A stretch of 64,000 nucleotides of DNA from Bacillus sp. PAMC26568. GTDB taxonomy: Bacteria; Bacillota; Bacilli; Bacillales; Bacillaceae. The DNA is taken from the NCBI RefSeq assembly GCF_014235785.1, contig NZ_CP060137.1:3658001-3722000 (forward strand), given 5' to 3'. A model generated the notes under the pieces. The model saw only the letters and a program-made list of their open reading frames with translations, was not told the origin of the DNA and did not search any database. Both the position numbers and the translations under genes were made by a program. The first letter of the stretch is position 1; every line of letters begins with the position of its first letter. Positions 50,082-58,674 of this stretch are shown in pieces.

Positions 50082-50443
50082 GATTTCCTCCCTTTTTTCC
50101 TAAAAAGAATTCGGCTAGCATGTAGTAGCATAAAGTGACCATTATACAGGTTGCCCAATTTATCATTTTGCAAAGAGTAAATTTTGCATCAGAATGTTCA
50201 TATGTATTCCACACGTTGTAAATCGCATACGGTCCTTCTATTGACTCCGATCCATAATGATTAAAGTTTCGTCGCTCCGCTTTCATTAACCTTCAAAATC
50301 GAAACGGATTTTTGTACGTTTCGATCCTTGCATATATCATGTTGAGCTGACCTGAGAATTTGTCAACAAAATAAAAAGATCCAAATAAAATTCGATTTGA
50401 ATCTCTCCATTTGTTAATTTAATTTAATTTAACACTTTAAAAC

Positions 50444-50478
50444 AAAACCAGTCATCTCAATCGATAACTGGTTTTTTG
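50444..50478 (-). terminator. Terminator of the OsmC gene
   Basis: AAACCAGT and ACTGGTTT stem spanning the stop codon of the OsmC gene; minus strand tail TTTTGTTTT. Confidence 0.7.
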
Positions 50479-50915
50479 CTTAATCTCACATCAAGAGCGA
50501 TTTCAACATTCCCTTTAAGCGCACGGCTGATCATACAGGAACTTTCTGCCCGTTCTGCAAGTTTCAGTGCAAGCTGTTCCTCTTTTTCAGTTGCTGTGCT
50601 TTTTAAGACAATGGAAGGACGATGAATAATTTTTTTATAAGTTATCACACCGTTTGTCACATCGACGATTCCTTCAGATTCCATCGTCAGATCTTCTTTT
50701 TCCAAACGGCTTCTTTCCATCATGGCTGCAAGTGTAATAATATAGCATGTTGCTGCTGCCCCGAGCAGCATTTCATCAGGATTTGTTCCAATTCCCGGAC
50801 CTTCCATCTCAGGCGGAATGGAAACCTGTGTCTTTAAATTCCCGCTTTCAATGACGCCAATACCGTTTCTTAAACCTGGCCAATGAGCCTTTAAATGAAA
50901 AGAATGTTCAGGCAT
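50457..50915 (-). CDS. OsmC/Ohr-family peroxiredoxin-like protein
   Basis: 152 aa from ATG 50915, after GGGGGG; the longer frame runs into a repeat. IPPEMEGPGIGTNPDEMLLG and AAATCYIITLAAMMERSRLE (first Cys), then ERAESSCMISRALKGN (second Cys) give the two conserved cysteines of OsmC. Family role: reduction of organic hydroperoxides. Monocistronic, leftward. Confidence 0.85.
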   Translation of the reverse strand: MPEHSFHLKAHWPGLRNGIGVIESGNLKTQVSIPPEMEGPGIGTNPDEMLLGAAATCYIITLAAMMERSRLEKEDLTMESEGIVDVTNGVITYKKIIHRPSIVLKSTATEKEEQLALKLAERAESSCMISRALKGNVEIALDVRLSKKPVID

Positions 50916-50939
50916 AGTAATCCCCCCTTTTTTCTTCAG

Positions 50940-51112
50940 GCTCTTTTCGTAGAGTTTGTTGCTTTTAGAAAAAATGGTTAAAACCTTTAGTGGATTGTAG
51001 CGGAAGGCACTTGACTCCTGCGGGAATAGAGGGGAATGGGAGACCCCACAGGCATAGCCGAGGAGGCTCACATCCCTCACAGCGGAAAGCAAGTGCCTGC
51101 AGCGGAAATCCA
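50940..51112 (+). repeat. About 170-bp interspersed repeat, direct copy
   Basis: Counterpart of 31271-31443 in opposite orientation. The core runs from GGATTGTAGCGGAAGGCACT, through GACTCCTGCGGGAATAGAGG and GGCATAGCCGAGGAGGCTC, to GCAAGTGCCTGCAGCGGAAA. The preceding AT-rich 40 bases (TTGTTGCTTTTAGAAAAAAT) are also shared, so the repeat is longer than its GC-rich core. Confidence 0.78.
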
Positions 51113-51209
51113 CGGGTACAATTAATAGCCAATAACAACAATAAATGCGAAAACAGCCTTTCTTTATAATAAATGATAGCCAAAGAGTTGTCTCAAAATC
51201 CGCTTCATC

Positions 51210-52280
51210 TTAAATGACAGCAATGTTTATCATGAATGCAAGATAGGCAGATACAATGAATAAAAAAGCAAATGCACATGCAAGATAGGCATTTCTTTTT
51301 TTGATAAAGCTGATGACAATCATTCCAAGAAAAAGAGCGGCAAAACCAAATAGCAGAATACCTTGCAAAGAAATAACAAACCGTGCTTCTATTGGCGGTT
51401 CTATTTTCATTCCTTTAATAAATTCAAATAACGTAGAAGCACCATCTGTACGAAGGGTCGTATTAACATCATGAGGAGGTGCCTGTGTGCCCAATATTCC
51501 TGTTAAAAAGAAGACAATGACCAAAACAATGCTCTCCGCCCTCATCCAGGTGAGGGTCTGCAATTGATTGATTCTTTTCCCGATGAAGCCATTAAGGAAT
51601 GCAAAAAGCAGCAATGGCACAATACTGATGTGCTTTAATAGAATGATTTGTCCGTACGATAAACTCCACGCATCGACATAATCGTCAAAATCGACAGCAA
51701 ATGTCATAACAATGAATCCGCTGGCAATTAGGACTGTCATACAACCTATAGCAAATGGAGTGAACCATTTCAAGAACGGCTTCCAATTCTTCCCTTTTGA
51801 AAACCAGGCCACATGCAGCAAAACACCGCTCCATAATGTTCCAGCAAGAAAATGAACGCTGTGTGATGCAATTCCGGACCAAAATGATAAAGATGCAGCA
51901 TGGCTTGCAATTCCAAACGACAAAATCATGGTTAGTACAAAGAATCCTTGAATATACTTAGATCCATCGAGATAAATGGAAATCCATAGACATGCAGCTG
52001 ATACAGCAATCAATAGCCAAGATTGCCCTGCCTGAAAATCAACTAATACAGATTGAATGGTTTGACTTAGTCCGGCAACTTCATAAAAGCTCAGAATAAT
52101 ATGCAGTACCGGTAAAAAAGAAAGGAGTACGATGAAGAGCACAGATATCAGCAAAAGTAATTTCGGTATCGTTCCTTCTGGTTTATGACCATTTTTCACG
52201 AACTGCAAAACAACATGACCTATTACAAAGGAGAAGAGAATGTATGTTATCCCTTCTCCAATCGGAATCAGACTGTTCAA
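51210..52280 (-). CDS. CopD-family copper resistance membrane protein
   Basis: 356 aa with about eight or nine membrane helices. CopD landmarks: SHSVHFLAGTLWSGVLLHVA near 140 (His cluster), LSYGQIILLKHISIVPLLLF near 210, and GTQAPPHDVN near 265. Together with the CopC gene five bases upstream it equals a split form of B. subtilis YcnJ (CopC-CopD fusion). Likely copper uptake or handling at the membrane. No CsoR/YcnK-type regulator is visible nearby. Confidence 0.82.
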   Translation of the reverse strand: MNSLIPIGEGITYILFSFVIGHVVLQFVKNGHKPEGTIPKLLLLISVLFIVLLSFLPVLHIILSFYEVAGLSQTIQSVLVDFQAGQSWLLIAVSAACLWISIYLDGSKYIQGFFVLTMILSFGIASHAASLSFWSGIASHSVHFLAGTLWSGVLLHVAWFSKGKNWKPFLKWFTPFAIGCMTVLIASGFIVMTFAVDFDDYVDAWSLSYGQIILLKHISIVPLLLFAFLNGFIGKRINQLQTLTWMRAESIVLVIVFFLTGILGTQAPPHDVNTTLRTDGASTLFEFIKGMKIEPPIEARFVISLQGILLFGFAALFLGMIVISFIKKRNAYLACAFAFLFIVSAYLAFMINIAVI

Positions 52281-52285
52281 AGCAA

Positions 52286-52864
52286 TCAGCCTTTCTTTTT
52301 CATCAAAAATAAAATACCTGCAGCCGCTAAAACACCAATCGCAACAAGAGTAATTGTCATTGCGGAATTATTGTTCGACTTCTCTGTTTCCGTACTTTCT
52401 GATTGCTCATCTGTTTGTTCAGTCTTTTTGTCTTCTTCAGATGCTGACTGATCGTTGGAATCGTTATTTTCTGCTGCCTCATTTTCATTCGTTGTTTGAG
52501 GCTCTTCTTCCTCTACCTCTTGCTGAACTTTAAAAGAAAGTGTGCCTTCCATCTCATGTCCATCTTCTCCAACGATTTTCCAATCAGCTGTGTACGCTCC
52601 ATTTTCAAGGTCATTTGATGCCGTTCCTTTTAGTGTATCCCCTTCAGCCGCAACTTCCAATGGAATCTCTGATCCTTCTTTCTTTAATGTGATCGTACTT
52701 AATGACTCGATTTTTGTATCGAATGTTAATAAAACTTCTTTAATAGGTTCTTCTACTGTTGAGCCTTCTTCAGGATTAGAAGAAGTCATATGCGTATGCG
52801 CAAATGCTGCATTCGGCCAAATAAGCAAAACAAGCATTCCAATAATAAATGTAATTTTTTTCAT
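52286..52864 (-). CDS. CopC-domain copper-binding protein
   Basis: 192 aa. Signal peptide MKKITFIIGMLVLLIWPNAA-FA, with cleavage before His23 giving a mature N-terminal His, the Cu(II) ligand of CopC; SSNPEEGSTVEEP and KIVGEDGHEMEGTLSFKV (second His) complete the CopC fold. Then a 50-residue acidic Glu/Asn/Ser linker and a C-terminal membrane anchor (MTITLVAIGVLAAAGILFLM). Surface-anchored copper donor for the downstream CopD. ATG 52864 after AAAGGTATGATG. Confidence 0.85.
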   Translation of the reverse strand: MKKITFIIGMLVLLIWPNAAFAHTHMTSSNPEEGSTVEEPIKEVLLTFDTKIESLSTITLKKEGSEIPLEVAAEGDTLKGTASNDLENGAYTADWKIVGEDGHEMEGTLSFKVQQEVEEEEPQTTNENEAAENNDSNDQSASEEDKKTEQTDEQSESTETEKSNNNSAMTITLVAIGVLAAAGILFLMKKKG

Positions 52865-53198
52865 TTCATCATACCTTTCATTAATTTCTGCTCTTTTCAT
52901 CTTAACATGTCTAATTAACTGTCCATTCGTGGAAATTCAACAGTTTTCTAAACAATTTAGTGTCTTCTAAAAGCGTTTGTTCAGAGCTTGCGTTATAATC
53001 TGAGTTTTGGATGTTTTTTCATACAAAATGCTGTGTTCGTTTAAACAGTCAGACAAATTCACGTCTATTATTAGGTCACGAAACTTCCCCTAAAATAAAG
53101 GTTAAAAAGCAACAATGGTTTAGATAATATCCTACAAAAAAAAACTCGCGCAATAAAATCACGTGAGCGGCTTGGAAGATTTTTGAAATCGTTCGGCA
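52865..53198. other. Intergenic region between copC and dedA
   Basis: No gene beyond the 12-codon frame ending at 53199. CTCGCG...CGTGAG near 53147-53168 can form a weak hairpin after poly-A, a possible terminator for the leftward dedA. The rest is AT-rich and contains the copC promoter. Confidence 0.4.
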
Positions 53199-53237
53199 TC
53201 ATTCATCATTCATTGCCGCTGTTGCTTCAGTACCCAT
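53199..53237 (-). CDS. Possible 12-aa peptide after dedA
   Basis: MGTEATAAMNDE from ATG 53237, nine bases after AAAGGAG which itself begins at the dedA stop. The ribosome binding site is perfect, yet the frame is very short. It may be a translated micro-peptide or a truncated gene. Confidence 0.3.
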   Translation of the reverse strand: MGTEATAAMNDE

Positions 53238-53250
53238 TATTATGTCTCCT

Positions 53251-53859
53251 TTATTCATTTCGATCATATTTCTTTCTGGTGTAATACCTGAGAAGGATAA
53301 TGGCTGTGAAAATTATGCATCCACCCCCAATAAAATAAGGGCTGAATTTAGAAAGATACACGTTTACTGCATCAATAGATGACCCAAATTTATTTCCTAA
53401 GCTGAAAAATAGAACGGTCCAGATAAAGGATGAACTATAAGCGAAAAGTGCAAACTTCCAAAATCTCATTTTATTCATTCCTGCAAGAACAGGACCTAAA
53501 TGACGCAGAAGCGGAAAGAAGTAAGTCATTCCAAGTGTATAGTCTCCATGTTTTTCAAATGCAGTTTGAAATTTAATGAATTTGCGTTTTGCCCGTTCTT
53601 TCCTCACCAAAAAGGATAGGGCGAGTTCTCCAAAGCTCTTCCCTATAAAAAACCAGAAGGTAACAGCTGTTATAATTCCTAAATAAGAAGAGATAAATGC
53701 AAGAATAGGGTGCAAAATCCCATGTGATGAGGCAAACCCTCCGCTCATAACAAGCACTTCATTTGGAAGCGGAATAAAGAAAGTTCCTGCAGAAAGCATG
53801 ATAAACAAAGCTATATATCCGTATTCATCTATAAAAACCAGAATATCTGAAATCTCCAT
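53251..53859 (-). CDS. DedA-family membrane protein
   Basis: 202 aa. DedA/VTT features: YGYIALFIMLSAGTFFIPLP NEV motif near 12-35 (PxPNE), SYLGIITAVTFWFFIGKSFG near 58, and RHLGPVLAGMNKMRFWKF near 120. Four to five membrane helices and a basic tail. Members act as lipid (undecaprenyl phosphate or phospholipid) transporters or scramblases. Start ATG 53859 after GAAAGTTGTGAAGAG. Leftward. Confidence 0.85.
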   Translation of the reverse strand: MEISDILVFIDEYGYIALFIMLSAGTFFIPLPNEVLVMSGGFASSHGILHPILAFISSYLGIITAVTFWFFIGKSFGELALSFLVRKERAKRKFIKFQTAFEKHGDYTLGMTYFFPLLRHLGPVLAGMNKMRFWKFALFAYSSSFIWTVLFFSLGNKFGSSIDAVNVYLSKFSPYFIGGGCIIFTAIILLRYYTRKKYDRNE

Positions 53860-53930
53860 CTCTTCACAACTTTCATCTTCATATCTCGTCCATTATACTA
53901 AGATAATAACAGTTAGGAAATAAAGATGTC

Positions 53931-54833
53931 TTATTCAATCTTCCCTTCCTTTTTCAAAATCACAATAAGCGTATTTACTATTCTCTCATCAAAATGAATA
54001 CCGCTCCATCTTTGCAGCTCCTGAATAGCCTGCGAAGCAGACAGCGCATTGCGGTAGACGCGATCCTGGGTCATCGCATCATACGTATCGCTGACGGTTA
54101 CAATTTTAGATTCAATGAGGATTTCTTCTGATTTCAGTCCGTATGGATAGCCTGATCCGTCTAATTTTTCATGATGCTGAAGGACAATATCGTGTACACC
54201 TTTTTGATGTTTTAAGATTTCAGCTCCATCAATAGGGTGCTTCTTAATAATTGCAAACTCGTCATCAGTCAGTTTATCTGGTTTATTTAATATAGATGCT
54301 TCAACATGAATCTTCCCAATATCGTGCAGCAAAGATGCAATATAAAGATTCTCAAGTCTTTCCTTATTAAGGCCCAGCTCTTTTGCAATCTTTATTGAAT
54401 ATTCCTGGACTCTCATACTATGATTGTAAGTGTAGCGATCCTTTTGTTCTACCTTCTGAACCATACTAGTCCATTTTTCAATTTCATCACTTAAAATATC
54501 AAACGTAGATTCAGTAATAAACCAAAGTAATTCTATATCACTTAAAGCTTTAAAATAGATCGGATTTTTTAAATCCTGAACATAAAAATAATCCTTTTCC
54601 TTTAATACCTTACTGCTGTTATTTTCTTCAAAAAGGACTTCCCCGCTTATAATATAATAGAATTCAAAGGATTCTTTCTTGTCACTTGGATAAATGTAAA
54701 ACATTCTATCTTTTGATATGCTCTGAAACAAAATCTCAGTTCCTTCATTCTTAGTTAGCAAGCTTAATTCAGCAGACTGCTGTTTAACTGTATTGATGTA
54801 ACTTCCCTTTTTAAAGATATGTAACCCCTCCAT
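53931..54833 (-). CDS. HD-GYP phosphodiesterase with N-terminal cupin-like domain
   Basis: 300 aa. Residues 1-110 are beta-rich (IYPSDKKESFEFYYIISGEV) and look like a cupin sensor. Residues 135-300 are an HD-GYP domain: HSMRVQEYSIKIAKELG, SLLHDIGKIHV, KKHPIDGAEIL, HHEKLDGSGYP (GYP motif intact), SDTYDAMTQDR and YRNAL. Predicted to cleave cyclic di-GMP or related nucleotides in response to a ligand or stimulus. ATG 54833 with a weak site. Leftward. Confidence 0.85.
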   Translation of the reverse strand: MEGLHIFKKGSYINTVKQQSAELSLLTKNEGTEILFQSISKDRMFYIYPSDKKESFEFYYIISGEVLFEENNSSKVLKEKDYFYVQDLKNPIYFKALSDIELLWFITESTFDILSDEIEKWTSMVQKVEQKDRYTYNHSMRVQEYSIKIAKELGLNKERLENLYIASLLHDIGKIHVEASILNKPDKLTDDEFAIIKKHPIDGAEILKHQKGVHDIVLQHHEKLDGSGYPYGLKSEEILIESKIVTVSDTYDAMTQDRVYRNALSASQAIQELQRWSGIHFDERIVNTLIVILKKEGKIE

Positions 54834-54856
54834 ATGAACACCCCCAAAACGAATAA

Positions 54857-54886
54857 AACAGCTCTATTAAATATAGAACTGCTTTC
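54857..54886 (-). terminator. Hairpin after the coiled-coil secreted protein gene
   Basis: Minus strand AGCAGTTCTAT and ATAGAGCTGTT pair with two mismatches, followed by TTATTCGTTTT. Confidence 0.55.
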
Positions 54887-54891
54887 TCTAT

Positions 54892-55443
54892 TTATGGTCC
54901 AACGACCTTAAGAGGATCGACCCAGACCATTCTCCCGCCAAGTTCAACTAAAACCCAAGTGCATTCCACGATGACTCCCTTTTCAGCTGCTTTTGCAATT
55001 GTTTCTGCTGACATCTCATTTGTAATGGTCAGCAAGCTTTCAATCAGCTCATCCAGTTCTCTATCAAACTTGTCTTGTATGCGAGCAAGCTTTTCACTTT
55101 CTTTACTTCGTTTATCGGTGAGTTTTTCAATTTTATTAGCGATCTTCTCATACTCTTTAGGATCTGCATCTGAAAGCTCTGAATTTAACACTTCAATCTC
55201 TAATTCCAGAGATTCCGCTTCCTTCTGAGTCTTGTTTGTGTCTTCTGTATATTTTTTCTCAAGTTTATCTGCCTCTGCAGCTGCTTGTTCAATTAAGTCA
55301 TCAATTTCTCCGTTAGTTTTCTCAATGAGGGCCATAACTGATTCAGCATCGGATGGATCAATATTGCTTGCAAACACTGCAGGACTTGCTGTAAAAACGG
55401 TAAATAGGATAATAGCCAATAGACATCCAAACATTTTCTTCAT
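54892..55443 (-). CDS. Secreted coiled-coil protein
   Basis: 183 aa from ATG 55443 (after GGAGTG). Signal peptide MKKMFGCLLAIILFTVFTAS ending near VFASNIDPS. Residues 40-135 are heptad-rich Glu/Lys coiled coil (DDLIEQAAAEADKLEKKYTE; YEKIANKIEKLTDKRSKES). The C-terminal 40 residues form a compact Trp-containing segment (ECTWVLVELGGRMVWVDPLK). Function unknown; not recognised. Confidence 0.7.
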   Translation of the reverse strand: MKKMFGCLLAIILFTVFTASPAVFASNIDPSDAESVMALIEKTNGEIDDLIEQAAAEADKLEKKYTEDTNKTQKEAESLELEIEVLNSELSDADPKEYEKIANKIEKLTDKRSKESEKLARIQDKFDRELDELIESLLTITNEMSAETIAKAAEKGVIVECTWVLVELGGRMVWVDPLKVVGP

Positions 55444-55592
55444 CTCATATTCACTCCCTCTAATTGACAACACACAAATAAATTAACAGATAAATCTTAA
55501 TTTTATTATTTTTTCAATTTCATTATATATCATAAGTTACAAAATGTAGTAGAAAAGATCGAATTTTGTAAAAAAAGAATCTAATACGAAAT

Positions 55593-55636
55593 AAAAAAGA
55601 CGAGACAGCTATGTAGGCTAATCTCGCCTTTTTCAA
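55593..55636 (-). terminator. Terminator of the K+/H+ antiporter gene
   Basis: Minus strand AAAAAGGCGAGA and TCTCGTCTTTTT stem with a loop that has its own AGC/GCT pairing; followed by TATTTCG. Adjoins the antiporter stop. Confidence 0.8.
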
Positions 55637-57115
55637 CTAGTTAAACTGTTCAGACGCACTTGCACTTTCAACATTTTCTCCTTGGAAGATACTTTTAATC
55701 TTTTCCCGATTTTTCTTTGAAACGAGAATGTATAAAGTATCCCCTGAAAAAATGTTTGTATCTCCTCTAGGAGTATGCAGTTTATCATCTCTTATAACCG
55801 CGGTGATTAATGCATCATTCGGCAAGTCGATGTCTTTTAGTTCTTTTCCGGATACAAGAGCACCTTCTCCAACCATAAGCTCGATCATTTCATTATTTGT
55901 TTTGCCGATTGATATTAATTCAAGCGTATGCGGAACTGAGTTCTTTTTGCCCTCTGACAAGTTCAGTTTATTGGCAAGAGGGGTAAGTGTTGCACCTTGC
56001 AGCAGCGCAGATGTCAGCACGACGAAGAAAACGACATTAAAGATCATCTGACTATTTTCAAGCCCTGCAAGCATTGGATAAGTGGCAAGTACAATTGGAA
56101 CTGCTCCCCTTAATCCTGCCCAAGAAATAAACAGCTTTTCTTTCGCCGAAAATTTTGAAGCAATCATACTTATGAATACGCCTATTGGCCTTGCCACAAT
56201 CATCAGGATGACAGACAGCAGCAATCCCTCCCAAATAATATCCAGCAGCTGATTAGGGAATACCAGCAATCCAAGTAATATAAACATTAAAATCTGCATC
56301 ATCCATGCGAATCCTTCATTAAAGCGGATGATGGAATGTCGGAAAGTTAAATCTGAATTCCCTACAATCACTGCCATTACGTAAACAGCCAAAAGACCGC
56401 TGGCATGTGCAAAGGTCGTTGCCCCATAGGTTAAGATGGCAAATGCAAGTGACAAAACCGGATAAAGTCCAGATGAATCCAAATTAATTTTGTTGATGGA
56501 CCAAACAGTCAGCTTTCCAAACAGCAATCCGGCAACCACGCCAAAGCCCATCTCCCAAAAGAATTTTAAGATAAGTTCAATAAAACTTGTATCTGGCTCC
56601 CCAATCAGGTGAATGATCGAAACAGTCAAAAATAAAGCCATTGGATCATTCGAACCAGATTCAGCTTCCAGAGTTGAGGTCAGCTTCTTTCTGATGTTTT
56701 TATTGCCTAGTACAGCAAATACAGCAGCTGCATCGGTAGATCCTACGATTGCTCCAAACAGCAATCCTTCAAGCCATGTTAAATCGAGAATGAATTTTGC
56801 GAAAACACCGATGATGAGCGTGGTGATAAAAACCCCCGCTGTTGCAAGTGTGGAAGATGGCACGAGAATTTTTTTGACATCCGCCCATTTTGTCTGAAGG
56901 CCCCCATCGAAGATGATAATAATCAAGGCAAGAATACCAAAAAGCTGTGCAAGTTTTGCATTATCAAAATAGATATAATGGCTAAGAACCATACCAACTG
57001 CGATAAAAAATACGAGGGAAGGCAGACCAAGCCTCGAAGAAAACTTTGCGGTCAGGACACCAATTGTAAGAAGAACAGCTAAAATTAATATGATTGAATC
57101 AACGGAAAACGCCAA
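55637..57115 (-). CDS. CPA1-type K+/H+ antiporter with RCK-C domain
   Basis: 492 aa. Twelve or thirteen membrane helices: FFIAVGMVLSHYIYFDNAKL, ALIIIIFDGGLQTKWADVKK (Asp-containing helix), FGAIVGSTDAAAVFAVLGNK (TDAAA, ion-binding region), and SWAGLRGAVPIVLATYPMLA. Residues 400-480 form a TrkA-C/RCK-C regulatory domain (MVGEGALVSGKELKDIDLPN, ALITAVIRDDKL). This is the NhaP2/CvrA-type potassium-proton antiporter. ATG 57115 after GCGAGGTGATG. Leftward, alone. Confidence 0.87.
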   Translation of the reverse strand: MAFSVDSIILILAVLLTIGVLTAKFSSRLGLPSLVFFIAVGMVLSHYIYFDNAKLAQLFGILALIIIIFDGGLQTKWADVKKILVPSSTLATAGVFITTLIIGVFAKFILDLTWLEGLLFGAIVGSTDAAAVFAVLGNKNIRKKLTSTLEAESGSNDPMALFLTVSIIHLIGEPDTSFIELILKFFWEMGFGVVAGLLFGKLTVWSINKINLDSSGLYPVLSLAFAILTYGATTFAHASGLLAVYVMAVIVGNSDLTFRHSIIRFNEGFAWMMQILMFILLGLLVFPNQLLDIIWEGLLLSVILMIVARPIGVFISMIASKFSAKEKLFISWAGLRGAVPIVLATYPMLAGLENSQMIFNVVFFVVLTSALLQGATLTPLANKLNLSEGKKNSVPHTLELISIGKTNNEMIELMVGEGALVSGKELKDIDLPNDALITAVIRDDKLHTPRGDTNIFSGDTLYILVSKKNREKIKSIFQGENVESASASEQFN

Positions 57116-57360
57116 TGGTGCATCACCTCGCAGTTCATTATATTTGAAAAAATATTTCAGAAATTTTTTAGAGAGTAATAAGTCTATTTTATCTTAACAT
57201 TCTGTATATCGTCTAGAATTTGGCTTATCCTGAGAACACTGCAGCTCTGTCTGTATTACATGATAGGTTTTTAAATTTCACAAAATAGATAGATTTCCTT
57301 ATAGGAATTTCCATCCAAAAAGAGAAATTACCCTTATCCGAAACTTTGGGAGGGATATTC

Positions 57361-57732
57361 ATGAAGGATAATAAAGATGATTCAGATGCCAGGGATTTAA
57401 TGGGTTCGATTTACAAGGATTACGAAAAAAATGGGGGATATGAAAAGCTGCCTGGGATGGGAAAGCCGCTCCCCAAAAGTGCGCTCCAAGGTGATATTTT
57501 CACAAAAATCGTGAAAAATGCCGGCTACGTCCCTGCATGGATTAAAATTCAGAAGGACATTAAGCTTCGTATCGAAAAGTTAATGAAACTTAATAATGTT
57601 GAACAACGTATAGAAGAAGCTGAACGAATTAATCAAGAAATTCTGAAGTACAACCGGGCATGTCCTGCACCCTTGCAAAAAAACTTACTTTCACTAGACG
57701 AAATTGAAAAGCACTACAAATTGTGGGAATAG
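57361..57732 (+). CDS. DUF1992 (DnaJ-homologue C28-like) protein
   Basis: 123 aa from ATG 57361, five bases after GGGAGGGA. The signature is YEKLPGMGKPLPKSALQGDI (residues 25-45) with helical flanks and CPAPLQKNLLSLDEIEK near the end. The family is widespread and of unknown function; in some proteins it is fused to a J domain, absent here. Confidence 0.8.
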   Translation: MKDNKDDSDARDLMGSIYKDYEKNGGYEKLPGMGKPLPKSALQGDIFTKIVKNAGYVPAWIKIQKDIKLRIEKLMKLNNVEQRIEEAERINQEILKYNRACPAPLQKNLLSLDEIEKHYKLWE

Positions 57733-57796
57733 CATAATAATCAGCGTGCAGGAAAAGATAGAACCGTCTTTCATATAAGATAAGGCGGTGATCTAG

Positions 57797-58652
57797 ATGA
57801 AAATTAAACTCATAATGATTCTGGCATGCTTCTTTTCTGCCCCTCAGCTTTTTCATGCACAACAAACCCTTAAGCCATTAAATACTGCTTTTATTAGGGA
57901 TGATAATTTGTGGATAAAGGCAAATCAATCAGAGGAGAGGCTCACAAACATCGGTAATATATCTTCTCCCCAATGGTCTTTTGACGGCAGGAGGCTCCTG
58001 TACCAAAAAGGATCTTCTTATGAGACAAAACACGAAGTCTGGGTATATGACCTTAAAACGCACTCGCATAAGAAAATAGCAGAAAACGGAGAGAACCCAA
58101 AATGGTCTCCTTCTTCTCATTTGATTGCCTATGTCGATCAAGGCTCATTAAATGTTTCAGATTTAAAGGACTTTTATAATGTAACATTCGGGGTTGACGA
58201 TTATGCATGGCTTCCAAATGGCACTGGTTTTATTCTATCCTCTTCAGCAAATCTGCTTCCATCCGGATGGACAAATCCTGTGCTGTATAAAATTAAACTG
58301 AACAGCAGCTTATCTTCCCAACAGTAAGAATTACGCAGAGCTTGCTTTCACATGGATAAGCGACGATAAACTTGCCGTATCCAGAGTGCGCGAAACCGAG
58401 TGGTCAAATGATATAATGAAACAGCCGCTTCCACAGCTTTATCTTGTTTCCACAGCCAATACTGTTCAGAAAAGGCTGACAGCTTCTGGCGGAAATTACG
58501 ATCCGTTTTACATCCGTTCAGCTGCTAAACTCGCCTGGTATAAATCGATAAGCCTTACCGGCCATAGAGATGTATGGATTTCTAATCCAGACGGATCTGA
58601 AGCTCACTTGTGGGTGAAAAATGCTGATTCATTAACCGTGTTTCCTAAATAA
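57797..58652 (+). pseudogene. Secreted TolB-like beta-propeller protein, frameshifted
   Basis: The first part (57797-58327) has a signal peptide (KLIMILACFFSAPQLFHAQ) and propeller blades LTNIGNISSPQWSFDGRRLL and IAENGENPKWSPSSHLIAY. It ends SSLSSQQ-stop. Shifting frame by one base near 58312-58322 continues as LPNSKNYAELAFTWISDDKL and on to WISNPDGSEAHLWVKNADSL, ending at 58652. The two halves together make one protein of about 284 aa, so a one-base indel or an assembly error split it. Confidence 0.7.
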
Positions 58653-58674
58653 TTTTGTTTCACCTTTTCCTCTT

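Noticed and set aside
50087..50286. Minus-strand frame MKAERRNFNHYGSESIEGPY upstream of the VOC gene
   Set aside because: Only a weak GAAGG before the ATG, no recognised domain, and its tail runs out of frame over the start of the VOC gene; probably chance or a remnant.
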